Shown here: positions 1-11,269 of the stretch, in pieces
How the letters are laid out: every line of letters starts with the position of its first letter
Numbering within the stretch: the stretch's first letter is position 1
From: Allacma fusca
Lineage: Eukaryota; Arthropoda; Collembola; Symphypleona; Sminthuridae
Direction of reading: 5' to 3'
DNA length: 64,000 nt
Assembly: GCA_947179485.1 (NCBI GenBank)
Contig: OX359250.1
Span: 47,899,450 to 47,963,449, forward strand
Program-made: the position numbers and the translations under genes
Notes under the pieces: generated by a model
Databases searched by the model: none
What the model saw: only the letters and a program-made list of their open reading frames with translations
Told to the model about the DNA's origin: nothing

Positions 1-103
1 TTTATCACAAATTAATTCCGTGTCAAAATAAACAACTCAGCAGTAAAATTTAATTATTTATATTCATTTAATTATTAACTTATATTTATCAAATTATTTA
101 CTG

Positions 104-994
104 ATGTTCATAAAATTAATTACTTGTAGTCAGTATCAAAGTATTGTCATCAATTTGGTTATTTCGAGTAGAGAGCCTGCTGTCTTGCCTAGAAGAGGCG
201 TCCGATCTGTTCCAGTTCTTGTGTCTGTGGATCGTGGGCAGCTGGTTACATTTACGTGTGCTGCAAACGCCCAAGGAAGATTTATTCCTCCGATTTTCGT
301 GCTTCCAAAGAACAGTCGGTATGTAGGTACCACATCAGCTCCAATTGGATCCCTTTTCTTCAAAACGTCAACGGAATGGAGTACCACTGATGCCTTTTGC
401 CGTTGGCTAAAGCACTTCCGTACTCAAGCGGCTGAAAATTGTAGAACACCAATTCTACTCATTCTCGACAACCACTCCAGCCACATTTCATACCTGGCTG
501 TAAAGTATTGCATGGAAAATAATATTGAACTGCTCACCCTGCCACCTCATACTACACATAAGCTTCAGCAATTAGACGTATCCTTCTTTTCGCCATTAAA
601 GACGAAGTACGGACAAGTACTTACAGATTGGCTTGCAAAGCATCCCCAGCGGAAGGCACGAGTAGAGGACATCCCCCACATTATTCGTAAAGCTTACAAA
701 GAATCATCCACAGAAAGAAACGCCGTCAGTGGCTTCAATAAAACTGGAATTTTTGTGCATGCTCTCAGGAAGCCTGACAGATTTGCTTTCGACGAGAGTG
801 AGTTTTATCCTGAGTTGGAAGACAGGACCATTGCCCAGGAAGATCCCAATATCCAGAATAATGACGATCCAGATAATAATGGGGTTGGAGTGGGGGAGAC
901 AACCAACCAAAAAAATTCGGATAATGACGGCAGCCAGTACGGACAAATAGGTCAAGAATTTAATCGCGATGAAAGTGGAAATACTCCTGATTGA
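104..994 (+). pseudogene. pogo/Tigger-like DDE transposase, catalytic core (5' part missing)
   Basis: An open frame of 296 codons matches the DDE_1 (pogo/Tigger/Jerky) transposase domain of the Tc1/mariner superfamily. Visible landmarks: a beta-strand region ending in GRFIPPIFVLPKN (about residues 58-70), the second catalytic aspartate in LLILDNHSSHIS (about 117-128), and the third in LPPHTTHKLQQLDVSFFSPLK, where the D follows LQQL. A tail rich in D, E and N begins near residue 230. Full-length relatives have a CENPB-type helix-turn-helix region and the first catalytic D (in a VDE-like motif) upstream. Neither is seen in the 103 bases before this frame, so this is the 3' two-thirds of the gene, cut by the window edge or by decay. 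The ATG used is only the first in the frame and probably not the native start. Such enzymes cut and paste their element at TA sites. Because the N-terminal domain is absent and the tail is broken, I call it a relic. Confidence 0.85.
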
Positions 995-1683
995 ATTTCC
1001 TTAGAAGATAATACAAGAATTAGCATTCCCGAATTTAATCAAACCATTTCACAACCTTACGTTATTTCATTTAAGAATTCCATAACGTCAGACCCACCAG
1101 TACACCTCAACCGTAGTGATGAAGAATGTCGAAATGGAGTTCATTCCGTAATGGAAGATTGGTAGACTACAGTTCTGCATCTGACGAGGGAGATTTTCAA
1201 GACGAATTTCAAAATATAACTGAGGATAGTTTAGGAGCAGCTGTATTTACTGGATCGGATGAAATTTTTGACGCAGATTAAGAAATTGATGCTGTTTTAA
1301 TTGCAACCCCTACACCGTCGTCGCTGGAAGTTAAATCAGTAGTAAGTATCAAAGTAAAAAAATATTAGTTCAAGAGCACACAGGAAAATCACGCGTTTAG
1401 GTTTTTTAATAATAAGAACTTGATACATTTTTATTTCAAGTTTACTGTCACTCCTTGGGATTTAGTCAGGAATAGCGACGAGGAACGACCAACAACTTCT
1501 ACGCGCAAACCAAGATTGCGTCAAAAATCTGAATTAATGACATCGGAGGAAAATTTCGCTAAACTTAAGCAGAAAGAAATAAAAAAGCGGAAGAAAGACA
1601 GCAGTGATTCGGACGATAGACGCATGACCCGTCAGCTGACAACGGCACAAAAACGAAAACATCAAAGTCGTGTTGCTATTTAA
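995..1683 (+). pseudogene. Degraded C-terminal tail of the pogo-like transposase
   Basis: After the stop at 992-994 the same frame continues in protein-like sequence to about 1163, where a second stop (TGGTAG) ends it. The adjacent frame then reads an acidic stretch (YSSASDEGDFQDEF...) to about 1280. A last frame at 1420-1683 gives a basic, lysine-rich end (TSTRKPRLRQKSELMTSEEN, then KEIKKRKKDSSDSDD). Acidic linkers followed by a basic segment of the form R-x-R-x-K-S-x-x-x-T are normal at the C terminus of pogo/Tigger transposases. I infer one ancestral reading frame broken by at least two stops and two frame changes. AATAAA lies at 1775-1780. No terminal inverted repeat could be recognised on this side. 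Confidence 0.6.
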
Positions 1684-2011
1684 TTTGTTATCTTTGTTAG
1701 CTATTTTTATGTCAGGAATTAATTACGTAAAATCTAATTGATTTGAATGTTCATATATAAATATATCTAACGTCAATAAATATTGTTTTATGCATTAGCA
1801 ATTGATTTCCTTCTTTCAAAGATGAGAAACATTAATTTTTATTAATTTATACTAATGCTCTTACGAATTACGAATTACGAATTACGAATTTATTCAGGAT
1901 TCTTTTCGGGAGGCGCCCATATCATCCAGATGTTAAACGTTACAAGTTTTAACAAATATGTATATATTTATATATGTATACGTATATGTAAGTACAAGAC
2001 TTAAGTGAATA
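1684..2011. other. Non-coding spacer with a short tandem repeat
   Basis: This spacer lies between the transposase relic and the LINE. It holds a polyadenylation-like AATAAA (1775-1780), about four copies of the heptamer TTACGAA (1861-1890) and AT-rich sequence with TATATATGTATA-like runs (1960-1990). No gene is seen. Confidence 0.6.
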
Positions 2012-3769
2012 CTATACATTTACAAGTACATCAATGAAGTTTTTTCTGATAACACAATTCTGAAAGAATTTAAAAATATCACACACCATATCGCATGATG
2101 GATTTTTGAAAAGAAAATGCAACGAGGATTCGTTGCGGAGAGATGTTAAGTTATACTTATTGTTTAATTGTGTTCTAGGGGAATTAAATAAGTGGCATTT
2201 GGTCATCACATGCAGGAGGTCATGTCTTCCCTAGTTAGTTTATCCAGAATATGAGCCATAATTATAGGGTAAAAATTTGAAGTGTATTCTGGGGATTGAA
2301 ATTCCCATACTGCGGGGAAACCGTTTTGGTATAGGATGTTTCTAATTAAGCCTGCCCAGGATGTCCTCCGTCGAGTTACCTGATTATCGCACATCAGGAG
2401 CTTAAGGCTATTATAGCATACTCTGACTGGTCTCGTATCGGGTAACGTGAGAATTTTAACCCAATACCTTAATGTCCAGCCAATAATTCTATAAAATACT
2501 TTTGTTCTTCCGGTTTCTATTCGGAGTGCGTAGGAAGGAGTATCATTAGGTAACCATAAAAGTTTTTTTAGAAACTGATTTTGAATTATTTCAACTTCGG
2601 CGGGGATATTAAGCGCCCAGAATTCTGCTGCATATGTCATTGTTGGGATCACTGTGGAGCCCAACAATTTCATTTTAGCCTCCCAGGAGTCGGTTTTCGA
2701 AGCTCCGATGATTTTTAAGGTGGGCCCAATTATTTACATTGATTTACTCTTAGTCATAGAGGGACTTAATTACCCCGATAAACATGGAATTTACACAGAG
2801 GCTATTCAGTTTCCTCCATAGGAGTTCATGATTAAGTAAATCAAAAGCTCGTGCGAGGTCGACAAACAGAGCAAAGAGTTTTCCACCAGGTTTTCTCAGC
2901 TTTATTTCAATGATTGCCAGGAGAGAAAAAATTTGATCCTGACAACCACGCCTCTTCCGAAACCCAGCTGGAGTTTCCGGGAGGATTTCTTTACTTTCAC
3001 ACCATGTGTAAAGCCTTTCATATAAGATTCGGGTAAATAGCTTTGTAATTGTATTAATCAGCGATATGCCACGATAGTTCTCCGGGAGTTATGTATCACC
3101 TTTTTTATGGAGCAATATTAATTCAATCTCTGACCAGCTGATTGGATTGATACCAGAAGTGAAAATTTGATTGAAAAGGGATTATAATTTCTGCCTTAAA
3201 TTCTCAGAGGAGTATTTCCAAAATTCATTTGACAGCCCATCAATACCCGGAGCTTTGTTATTTTTTAGCGCCATCAGCGCCACTTCTAGCTCCGCGGCAG
3301 AGATGACAGCATCTAGCGTGTCGTCGTGGTTTGTACAAATGACTTCCCGCGGAATTCCTTTTGGGGGCATAACCTGCGCGTAAAAGGATTTCCAGATTTC
3401 AAGAGGGATCGGGTTAATATTGTTGGCCTCCGGACCATGGTCCGGAAAACCAATGAGAACAATTAAATAATCATATTTTCCCCCTTCAAATTCTTCTTTT
3501 ATCCCCAGAAATGTCAGTTTTAATTTGTTCCACGGGATTTTGTTTTTTTTTATTTTGCTTACGTTTGAGACCATGGTCCTGTGGTCAGATCTGCACTGGC
3601 CCTGAAGCTGGACCAATTGTATCAGGTGTGTTCCAAGTGTTGAATCAGACCGGACCAGAGCATACAAATCTTGGACCAGACTGAACCAGACCAATAACGG
3701 ACCATTATAAATGATCCGGACCCGACCATTGGCATCCCTACTAGAAACCATCCCTGCAGAGATATGCAC
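2012..3769 (-). mobile_element. Jockey-like non-LTR retrotransposon, internally deleted ORF2 remnant
   Basis: Read on the minus strand from 3769, the sequence gives the fingers of a LINE reverse transcriptase: MALKNNKAPGIDGLSNEFWK, then WSEIELILLHKKGDT and LPENYRGISLINTITKLFTR (motif 1/2 region). Next come GFRKRRGCQDQIFSLL and the palm motif A in LFALFVDLARAFDLLNHELL. In-frame stops lie after RQKL (near 3180) and after HKKGDT (near 3090). After IKSLYD (near 2745) the frame jumps directly into the C-terminal region (WEAKMKLLGSTVIPTMTYAA, LETGR-like IETGRTKVFYR, ending near 2012). Motif C (the YADD box), D and the thumb are therefore deleted. The apurinic endonuclease domain is also absent. The YRGISL, GFRKRRG and MTYAAEFWALN segments resemble Jockey-type ORF2 of arthropods. 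The clade is inferred from remembered motifs only. The element is dead. Confidence 0.8.
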
Positions 3770-3981
3770 AGAAGCTGGAGCTCACTTGCATTTGGAATGA
3801 CTGTTGCGTATTCTGTAAATCGTTGTGCTTAAAACTATTCTTCTAATTTGTCATCATTTTTGAAAAACGGTTGAAGTAAATTGTCCGGGGAGACTGTAAC
3901 ACAAGAAAAAGATTTAGTAAAGACGACGGAAATTGAAAATCTTAGCTCCACCCGTTGGAATGGTTTTGTGACTTCCTACTA

Positions 3982-4254
3982 CAAAGTTGCAACGTTCGTT
4001 CAATTACTTGAAATCTAAGTTCGGGTTCAATCCAATTCCAAGTTCGGTTCTCAAGATTTATGGACCCGATATCCAAGTATCAGATCAAGTTCGGGTTTAG
4101 GAAAGATTACTTGCAAGATATGATTTGGTATGACAAGTAATTACTGGGACCCAAAACGACAAGTTCGGGTACTGACAAATATCAACTTGAAAGTTCAAGT
4201 GCAGGTCAAGTTCAAGTTCGGATCCTCAAAATACTTGACCCGAACGCAAGTCTG
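3982..4254. repeat. hAT-like MITE fragment built of CAAGTTCGGGT words
   Basis: Degenerate copies of AAGTTCGGGT and AGTTCAAGT fill the stretch. The right end reads CGAACGCAAGTCTG, the reverse complement of a CAGACTTGCG-type hAT terminus, and resembles the CAGAGCTGCGCTCAAGT end of the element at 40040. The left end is less clear, and no 8-base target duplication is seen. Confidence 0.4.
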
Positions 4255-5586
4255 CCCATCAAGAGTTTACATTTAATGGAACTCACGATTTTCAAATTCC
4301 TATCCAAACGTGATTACTTATATCCAAAAAATTACCTCCAGTCATATTTCCAACCTGGACATTTCTCTATTGAGTTTTTGCCATAAATTAGGCTTAGACA
4401 ATTTTTTATTTTGCATTAAATTTGAAAGCCAAAATTTTAAATAAAATATACCATTGAAATTTCTGAAACTTTTGACTTACAATTAGGGTACCATAAGCTT
4501 AGTTTCATTTTCCAAGGGAAAATGGTGAGAAAATTCCACCTTGGGCTTTGATGTGGGAGTTAAAATTAAAAGTAATAAAATTATTAGGTTGAATCGCAAC
4601 CAGTGCAAAATGAAAACTTTTATTGAAAAACTCATCTTCATGGTCTCCTCATGCAGCCATTAAAAAACATATTAACACATATTAAACATAGGAACACACA
4701 AATTATGTCTTTACGACTTGACGCCATACCAAATTTGTTTTGGTTTTATAGGCTAATCATTGTGATAAGTTGAAGTCACTGAAAGTTACGAAAACTAGTG
4801 AAATTAGACGCCGGATGAAAAAGGTTTTGTGATGGTCACTATGATGTGTGTACGATGCAGCTCAAGAAAAGAGATCGGTGAAAGTGGCGTCAAGTTTCAT
4901 GCTTACGTTAAATAGGATAACTGTACAAAGTCCTTTTTAGTTCAGTCCTAATTATGTGCATTCATTATTGCAAAATCTTCATTCTCATGTAGTATTATGA
5001 AACGGGGAAAAATCGCTGAGGAATTACTATTATTATGCACTGGAAGAACATAATGATTTCAGAATGAATTCAGTGGCAATGTAGCGTAATATTCAAGTTT
5101 GAACGACGCTGCATATATATAATTATATGTATATATATCTATACATATTACTTTGGATTGCTGATGCAAATAATGTTCGCGTGGATTCTAACTAAAAGCC
5201 AAGTGTTAAAATTTTTTTAAACAGTTTTCAAAAATTGTTTTCCAATAATTATTATCTTTGTTTAAGCATGTCTCACAGACTGTTCTTCAATACCAGTTGA
5301 ACAAAGCATTGTGATTTTTGATTCAACTTTTATTTTGTGTCGAGAGTATTTATTTACTATCGGATTATAAGAAAAGAATGGAATCATTTTTGGTGAGAGA
5401 AATAATAGTGTTATCAGATTTCCAGGGGTCTTATTTTTTTAAATCTAAAAATCCCTGTTTGCAAAACAAATTTCCTTGAAACACGCCAGCACATTTAAAA
5501 ATCCATGCCAAATATAAAGTCAACGAAAGTTGAAGTTTGAAGTTTAAAATTAGCAAATTTTGTGTTTATTTTTTTGGGTTTTATAG

Positions 5587-5755
5587 GTATATAAAGCCAA
5601 TTAACTACGTACCGGTTAAAAGTTTTCACGCCACTCTATTCATTTTGAAGGATCATCACATGTGTAATCAGCTAGCTTTTGCGGTTGTTACATGCAAACC
5701 ATATGCAGTTGGTTTTGCCGTAACTGATTGTGTGGTTGCAATGATGATGGGCAAC
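5587..5755 (+). other. Possible single exon around the motif at 5628 (weak)
   Basis: A pyrimidine-rich tract ending TTTTATAG (to 5586) could be a 3' splice site, and GTGAGG at 5756 a 5' splice site. Between them 56 codons are open, containing SFHATLFILKDHH around the ACGCCAC core. The product is not recognised and carries no known domain. Open stretches of this size are common by chance in this DNA. It is listed because the splice-like signals flank the best-preserved motif copy. Transcript data would decide. Confidence 0.15.
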
Positions 5756-7766
5756 GTGAGGTTTTGGCAAACAATAAATGGAGCAGATCGGGGTTCCTTG
5801 CGACAAAATATTAAATTAGATTAATTAGTTTATTAAAAAGTGATTTGTCAGATAGGCGTTTTTGTCCCATTCGAGTCTCATAGCAGAGTCCAATCATTTT
5901 TGGTTTCATTTTGCTAGTAATAATTTTAGCTTGCGTCATAATTGACGTAAATGTAAATTAGCTTATCGTTAGGACAAAGCATAAAAAGGTCAGGTTAAAA
6001 TTAATGATAAAATATATAGAACTTACGCTGGTATTTGCTGCCTCGAAGGCTCTCAACAGATAGGAAGTTTTTACAATTTATTCTAACAAGGGAGCATTGA
6101 CTTGGAAGCCAAACCAGAAAGATTAATATTGTGTAAACAGTGTTAAGCGTTTGTAACAAGTTCAAAGAAATTATTAATTAATTTCAGCATTTCGGTTCTG
6201 AAGAAATCATAATTTCCTAAGAATTGAGAGCAGACCGAAAAAGAATCTTACATAACAAACTAGAATGTAATTTCATAAGCTGCTTTTTCAGAAATGAGCT
6301 GGTTGAGCTCTTATTTTGGCTTACTACATCATACATGCGTACATTATTAATCTGGTTTTTGTTTTAATCAAATTTAAATAGACTCTGGTAAATAATTTCT
6401 GCCGTAATTGGAAAGCATCCATACTGTTGTCGTACTGATTTTTTAAAAGTAAAACAAATGAAAAGTGAAGTCAGAGTGTATTTTAATAAATTATGACTTT
6501 CACGCCATTTCAAATAAATATCCCAGAAGTTCATGAGCGGGCTTAAGTTAAGCTTTTTCCGTCAAATATTGCCCAAAACCAGATTTTCAAGAAAATTCTC
6601 TTAAACGGATTCTCTAACAAATTTTTAAACTTTTGAAAATCATAGTTTGGGAAAGACAGTAAGTTTAAATATTTAGTTCCTGGAAAATTCCAAAAGTTAT
6701 TTGATGGTGCACGTCAAAACCATCGAATATTGTAGATGCCAAAGAAAAATTGGAAAATATTGGTAGAATGAGATGTAGGACATGGATCATGAAAAAAATG
6801 AAATGTTTGTAACAAATTTATGAGCAAGTTCATGTTTGTTTGTTTTTTCATGTACATATTTACCTATACAGTCAAGGAATTATTTAAATGACGTATAGTT
6901 ATTTATTCTAAAAACATTTGAATGGGAAATTTTTAACTGCGTTAGAAGCCATAAATTCTAAAGGCGACCTTTGTTACAAGGATTAAAACTGTGTAAAGGT
7001 ATTAAAAATCCACGAAGTGTTAATAACAAAATATTTGACTTGAACGCCACTCTGTGTATCTTCCAGGACAAAACCGGTGATGTTAGCAAGTTGAAGTGTG
7101 GTTTGAAATTTTCTGTGATAATTGTCCATCAATCATATTTTGTTGGCACTTGGTGAATTAAAGCTCCTCTGAAGTACCCAATTGTAATAATATCCGAAAA
7201 TTATCACCGGATCATGAATTGCATAATTGATTCCAAATATTCAAGGGGCAAATGACTCTGGTCACCCTGTAAATTCAGATTAAACAAAATGAATTATAAA
7301 ATTAAGTTTTCCATCTCAATTGGAGAATTTCATTTTAAATATCGTTTTAAAATAGGAAGTGAGTTTTGGAAAAATTAATTTAATTAAAAATTTAGCTACA
7401 TATTGTAACTACGAATAAAGGGCTTTTTTAAAACCAATTCTGTGTTTTTTACTTTACCGAAAATAGTTCAATATCCTCAAATCGTGGGAAACTTACTTTT
7501 TGTTTTAATCAAGCTTAAATAGATGAGACATAATATCTCGAAGAATACAACGAATTATTATGAAAAAACTTTAGAAATCTGATTTTGACTTCTAATTTTA
7601 ATTGTTTACCAACATTACCCAAATAAACTTCGCAGACAGTTTCCAGCAGATCCATTGCAGTAAATTAGCAAGTTCGGGGAAAATACAGTACACAACTCCA
7701 CGTATTTTCCCTATGTACAGTTTGTCCATAATATCCTGCCACCATGCCTAGACCCCGTAAGGGAGT

Positions 7767-8299
7767 TAGTGGTAGGACCAATTCAATTCAGAATTGGAAA
7801 TTTTCGATTCGATTCGATTCAATTCAATTCGATTCAGTAATATTTCGATTCGATTTGCAGTAAAGCCAAATCGAATGATTCGATTTGGGTATTGAACTGA
7901 ATCGAATCATATTATGTGAATTGCAATTCAAACAATTCATCAAAACCGCTTCGGCTGCGCACGGGTACTTTTTTCACGCATATTCAAAGTCCAAATACTA
8001 CGTATACCACAACGTTTGTTATTTTAGCGTAGCTTTTACTATACCCTTTACAATATGTATACGACACTCCAGTAACATAAGTAAAATTTTGTATTTTCCC
8101 ACTTGAATCGTTCGATTTACAATTCAATTCGATTCACTGAGTGAATTGAATCGAATTAAATTGCTTTGGGGCAAATTGAATCGAAAATCGGTTTTTCGAT
8201 TCAATTTCGCTTTTTCGCTCTTTCGCAATTTCGCTCAAATTAGCTTCAAATTGAATCAAATTGAAAAATTCGAATCAAATTGAATCGATCCGACCACTA
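7767..8299. mobile_element. Non-autonomous hAT element, 533 bases, with 8-base TSD
   Basis: The ends are TAGTGGTAGGA and TCCGACCACTA. The target duplication AAGGGAGT is perfect (7759-7766 and 8300-8307). The flanking sequence rejoins as CCCGTAAGGGAGTTACTTAT, which is the uninterrupted block b seen at 22440 and 49509. That gives a natural empty-site comparison and fixes the boundaries. The interior is nearly all degenerate AATTCGATTCAATT words in both orientations, and no transposase is encoded. An open frame at 7885-8106 lies within it but resembles nothing. Confidence 0.85.
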
Positions 8300-10861
8300 A
8301 AGGGAGTTACTTATAAAATATTTGAATCCCCCAGTTCGTAACAAATTGTTGTCTAGGTTTTATAAAATCCAGCAAATTGATCTATGCCGATATGTTTGGT
8401 CACATGGGCAAGAAGCGGTTAGTAAAGTTGGGTTTCTTTTATAATGTCGTAATATTATTCTCGTAGTTTTATTTATCCACGAAAGAATTCAAAAAGCATA
8501 ATTTCTTCTCTACAAAAAAGGTGACATTTTAGTCAAAGCAAATTTGGCTACCTTTTACAGACTTCCGCGAAGGTTTACGAATTGTTTTTGACAGACGGCA
8601 TATTTTAAAGCCATTGATCATCTTTTTAATGAACAATTATTAACCGAGATACAACATCAGGATGAAAATATTCTCCAGTTTTTTTAATTTTATAAACGCT
8701 TCCAAATCGTGCTTTCTCGTTATTTTAAAGATAAAAAAATGAGTTTGATTTTAAAATTTATTCAACAACTTCCTTCAAATACAATTTTTTCGGAGGGGAA
8801 CTACCAAGCCTCACATAATTATCTCTTGACAAAATAAAATTGCAAAATTTTGGGTGAAAAATTAAGAAATTTGAATGTATCTCCGAAATTTTGATAAGCT
8901 TTTCAAAATTTCCGTTAGCATTATTTTAGCTTGTAGGGCACATAACCAGCTTTCAAATAAAATCTCATTCAAAAGTTATTGGGTTTTTTTTTAAAGTTTC
9001 AAGTTGATTCGATTAGCCCTGGTGGGTTTGTCTCAGATGATTAAATTTGCTCGAAATAGGGGGATTCAGCTATGTTTAACTCATGTATGTGAGCTAGAGG
9101 GGTTGGGGTAAGTCATGACGGTCTCTCTGAACATTCTAATTAAGTTAAATAGATACCGTATACGAAATTTAATGAATGGCATTTTAAATAGGAATTTAAA
9201 AAAAGAAATTAAATTTAAGAAATTCAGATTTATTAAAACTTTGAGTGTTGAGGTGGCTTTTAAGAAGTTTCATTTGCACAAATTCCTGCTGGTGAGAAGG
9301 ATGGTCAGTTGATGTTTGTCTGAAATTCAAATTATTAGCTAGGTCAATAAGAAATCAAAAAAGATGATCTAAAACACATTTAGTAAAAATTGAGACATAT
9401 TTTACACTCTGGTGAAAACATTCAAATTTTTAAAACGATCAGAATTCGCAACAGATAAAGTACGCATTTAACCTAATGAGAAATTAATAATGGAAAGAAG
9501 GAATTTTTGAAATTGCGCCTTTCACGCCGCCTTAATTATTTTGAGTGCTACTCTGGCCCATTAGCAGCAGATCAACAAAAATGGGTGGTAAATTGTTCAC
9601 AAATATATTTTTCTGATACTGCCACGCGTAATTTCTGAAGACAATTTTAGGGAACTTTGCCCAAAGCATTTGTTTCAAATGTTTTTGAAGCATTTTAAAA
9701 TTTAAGTTTAAAAACTGAATCAAAAAAAAAGTTTTTGATTCATATTGAACAATATTTTCCCAAACCTCAAAAAAATTTAATCTCACAGGAACAGGTACGC
9801 AGAGTTCTCAGGAGGATAAGCATATCTTGAAGCTTAATAATTATTATTGTTACCTACAATTTACACATTTGGAATTGTTCGGCGATATTGATTCCATAAA
9901 TATTATTCTCGAGTTTATTTTTATTTATCCCGTCAAAATGATTTGGCCACGAAATTTAATTTATTTAAAATTTAATTGATGATTTGCGTTTCATCACTTG
10001 TACAATTAGTATATTTATATCCAAGTTTATAACAAAAATTTTTTTTATGTTAAAAATGTTTAAAATTATTATGTACAGTGTCGTAAGGCAAATACTATTG
10101 TGGTATCAGTGAAATAAATTATTTCTTTCTCTCTCTCTTCAGTCCAGGTTTCACTTCAGATTGTATAACAATTAAACTACTTTTGATTGAATCCTTTAAG
10201 ACCGAGAGAGGACATCCCCGTCAAACGTTGTTCCAATTTTTTACAATAATATCCACAATCTGGCTTTTATAGCTAAAACCACAAGCACTTGGAAGCTCCG
10301 TTCAGGTTGTGAGAATATTTGTCTTAAAATCAATGTTTTTGAATATCCCGTCAAACTTTACCTACGACAGGAATATATAATCACACGTACCCTGAAGGTG
10401 CCCATCACTCAGATCATTTCTTCTCAACAAAAATGTGACATTTTGGTAAAAATAAATTTCGATTCTTTGAAGATAAATGGCCATGAATTTGATTTTTGAA
10501 AATTTTTCAACAACCTCAATGACAGACAGTTATTTCTGAGAGGAAGTACCAAGTCTGGCTTAACAAAATCCTAGGAGCACATACATATGTGTTTGAGTTG
10601 AGTTTTGCTTACTTTGTCCCAATTGTGTTTTATATCCTGCCAATGAGGATTCGCAAACTGACTTTACCTCATGGAGTTATTTCCATTCATTGGAATTCCT
10701 TAATGCAAACTTCAACTTTGATGTATAGTATTTACAGTATTTATTTAGCATTCGATTACAAGATTTGAAAAGGAACGGGTTTTTGTGAAAAAAATAATAT
10801 CTAGTTGTCTTAGTTCATATATTTGAAAATCAAAAATATTTTTCGGTCGGATTTATAATGA
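8300..10861. repeat. Type I array segment, no gene seen
   Basis: AT-rich array sequence containing one motif copy (ACGCCG at 9524) and block e at about 10570-10680. No coding, RNA gene or younger element is recognised. Confidence 0.5.
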
Positions 10862-11269
10862 GTACCCAGGAAACCATACGATTTGGCCCGCTAGTGGCTA
10901 GAAACTGAAACCAACGGCTCACCACCGACCATGGCAATGCGCTGCAATCCAGCGACGGCCCAAAGCTGCTTTCCGTAGCAGTACCAAACCCAGCTCAATC
11001 CCAGGTCTTATCCAAATGTGGCAAATAACTTCCAGCAGCATTCCGGAATGCTGGCGCTGGAGCCGTCCCGTAAAATTACCCGACCTGGCCAGTGCTGACA
11101 GAGATCTGGCCCATAACTGTAAAACGAGAATCAAGCACATGCGCTATCCCATAAATGTACACGACGGCGGTTTATTATTTCCATCCGGCTGAATAAAGCT
11201 GATTGTGAGTCTACGCCATTCTTCACATAGTAGCAAAAAGACAAGTCTGAACAAACTTTTAAAAGCTCC

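Noticed and set aside
1-103. Missing 5' part of the pogo-like transposase at the window start
   Set aside because: No helix-turn-helix or first catalytic motif can be read in these bases; they are AT-rich with no open frame joining the core.
4886-4890. GGCGT in AAAGTGGCGTCAAG, a minus-strand motif copy
   Set aside because: It fits the motif but is one of only two on that strand, close to the chance expectation. Kept only as a background count.
10919-11140. Minus-strand frame of 73 codons
   Set aside because: It lies entirely in the GC-rich subterminal zone of the 10862 element, where stops are rare for compositional reasons.
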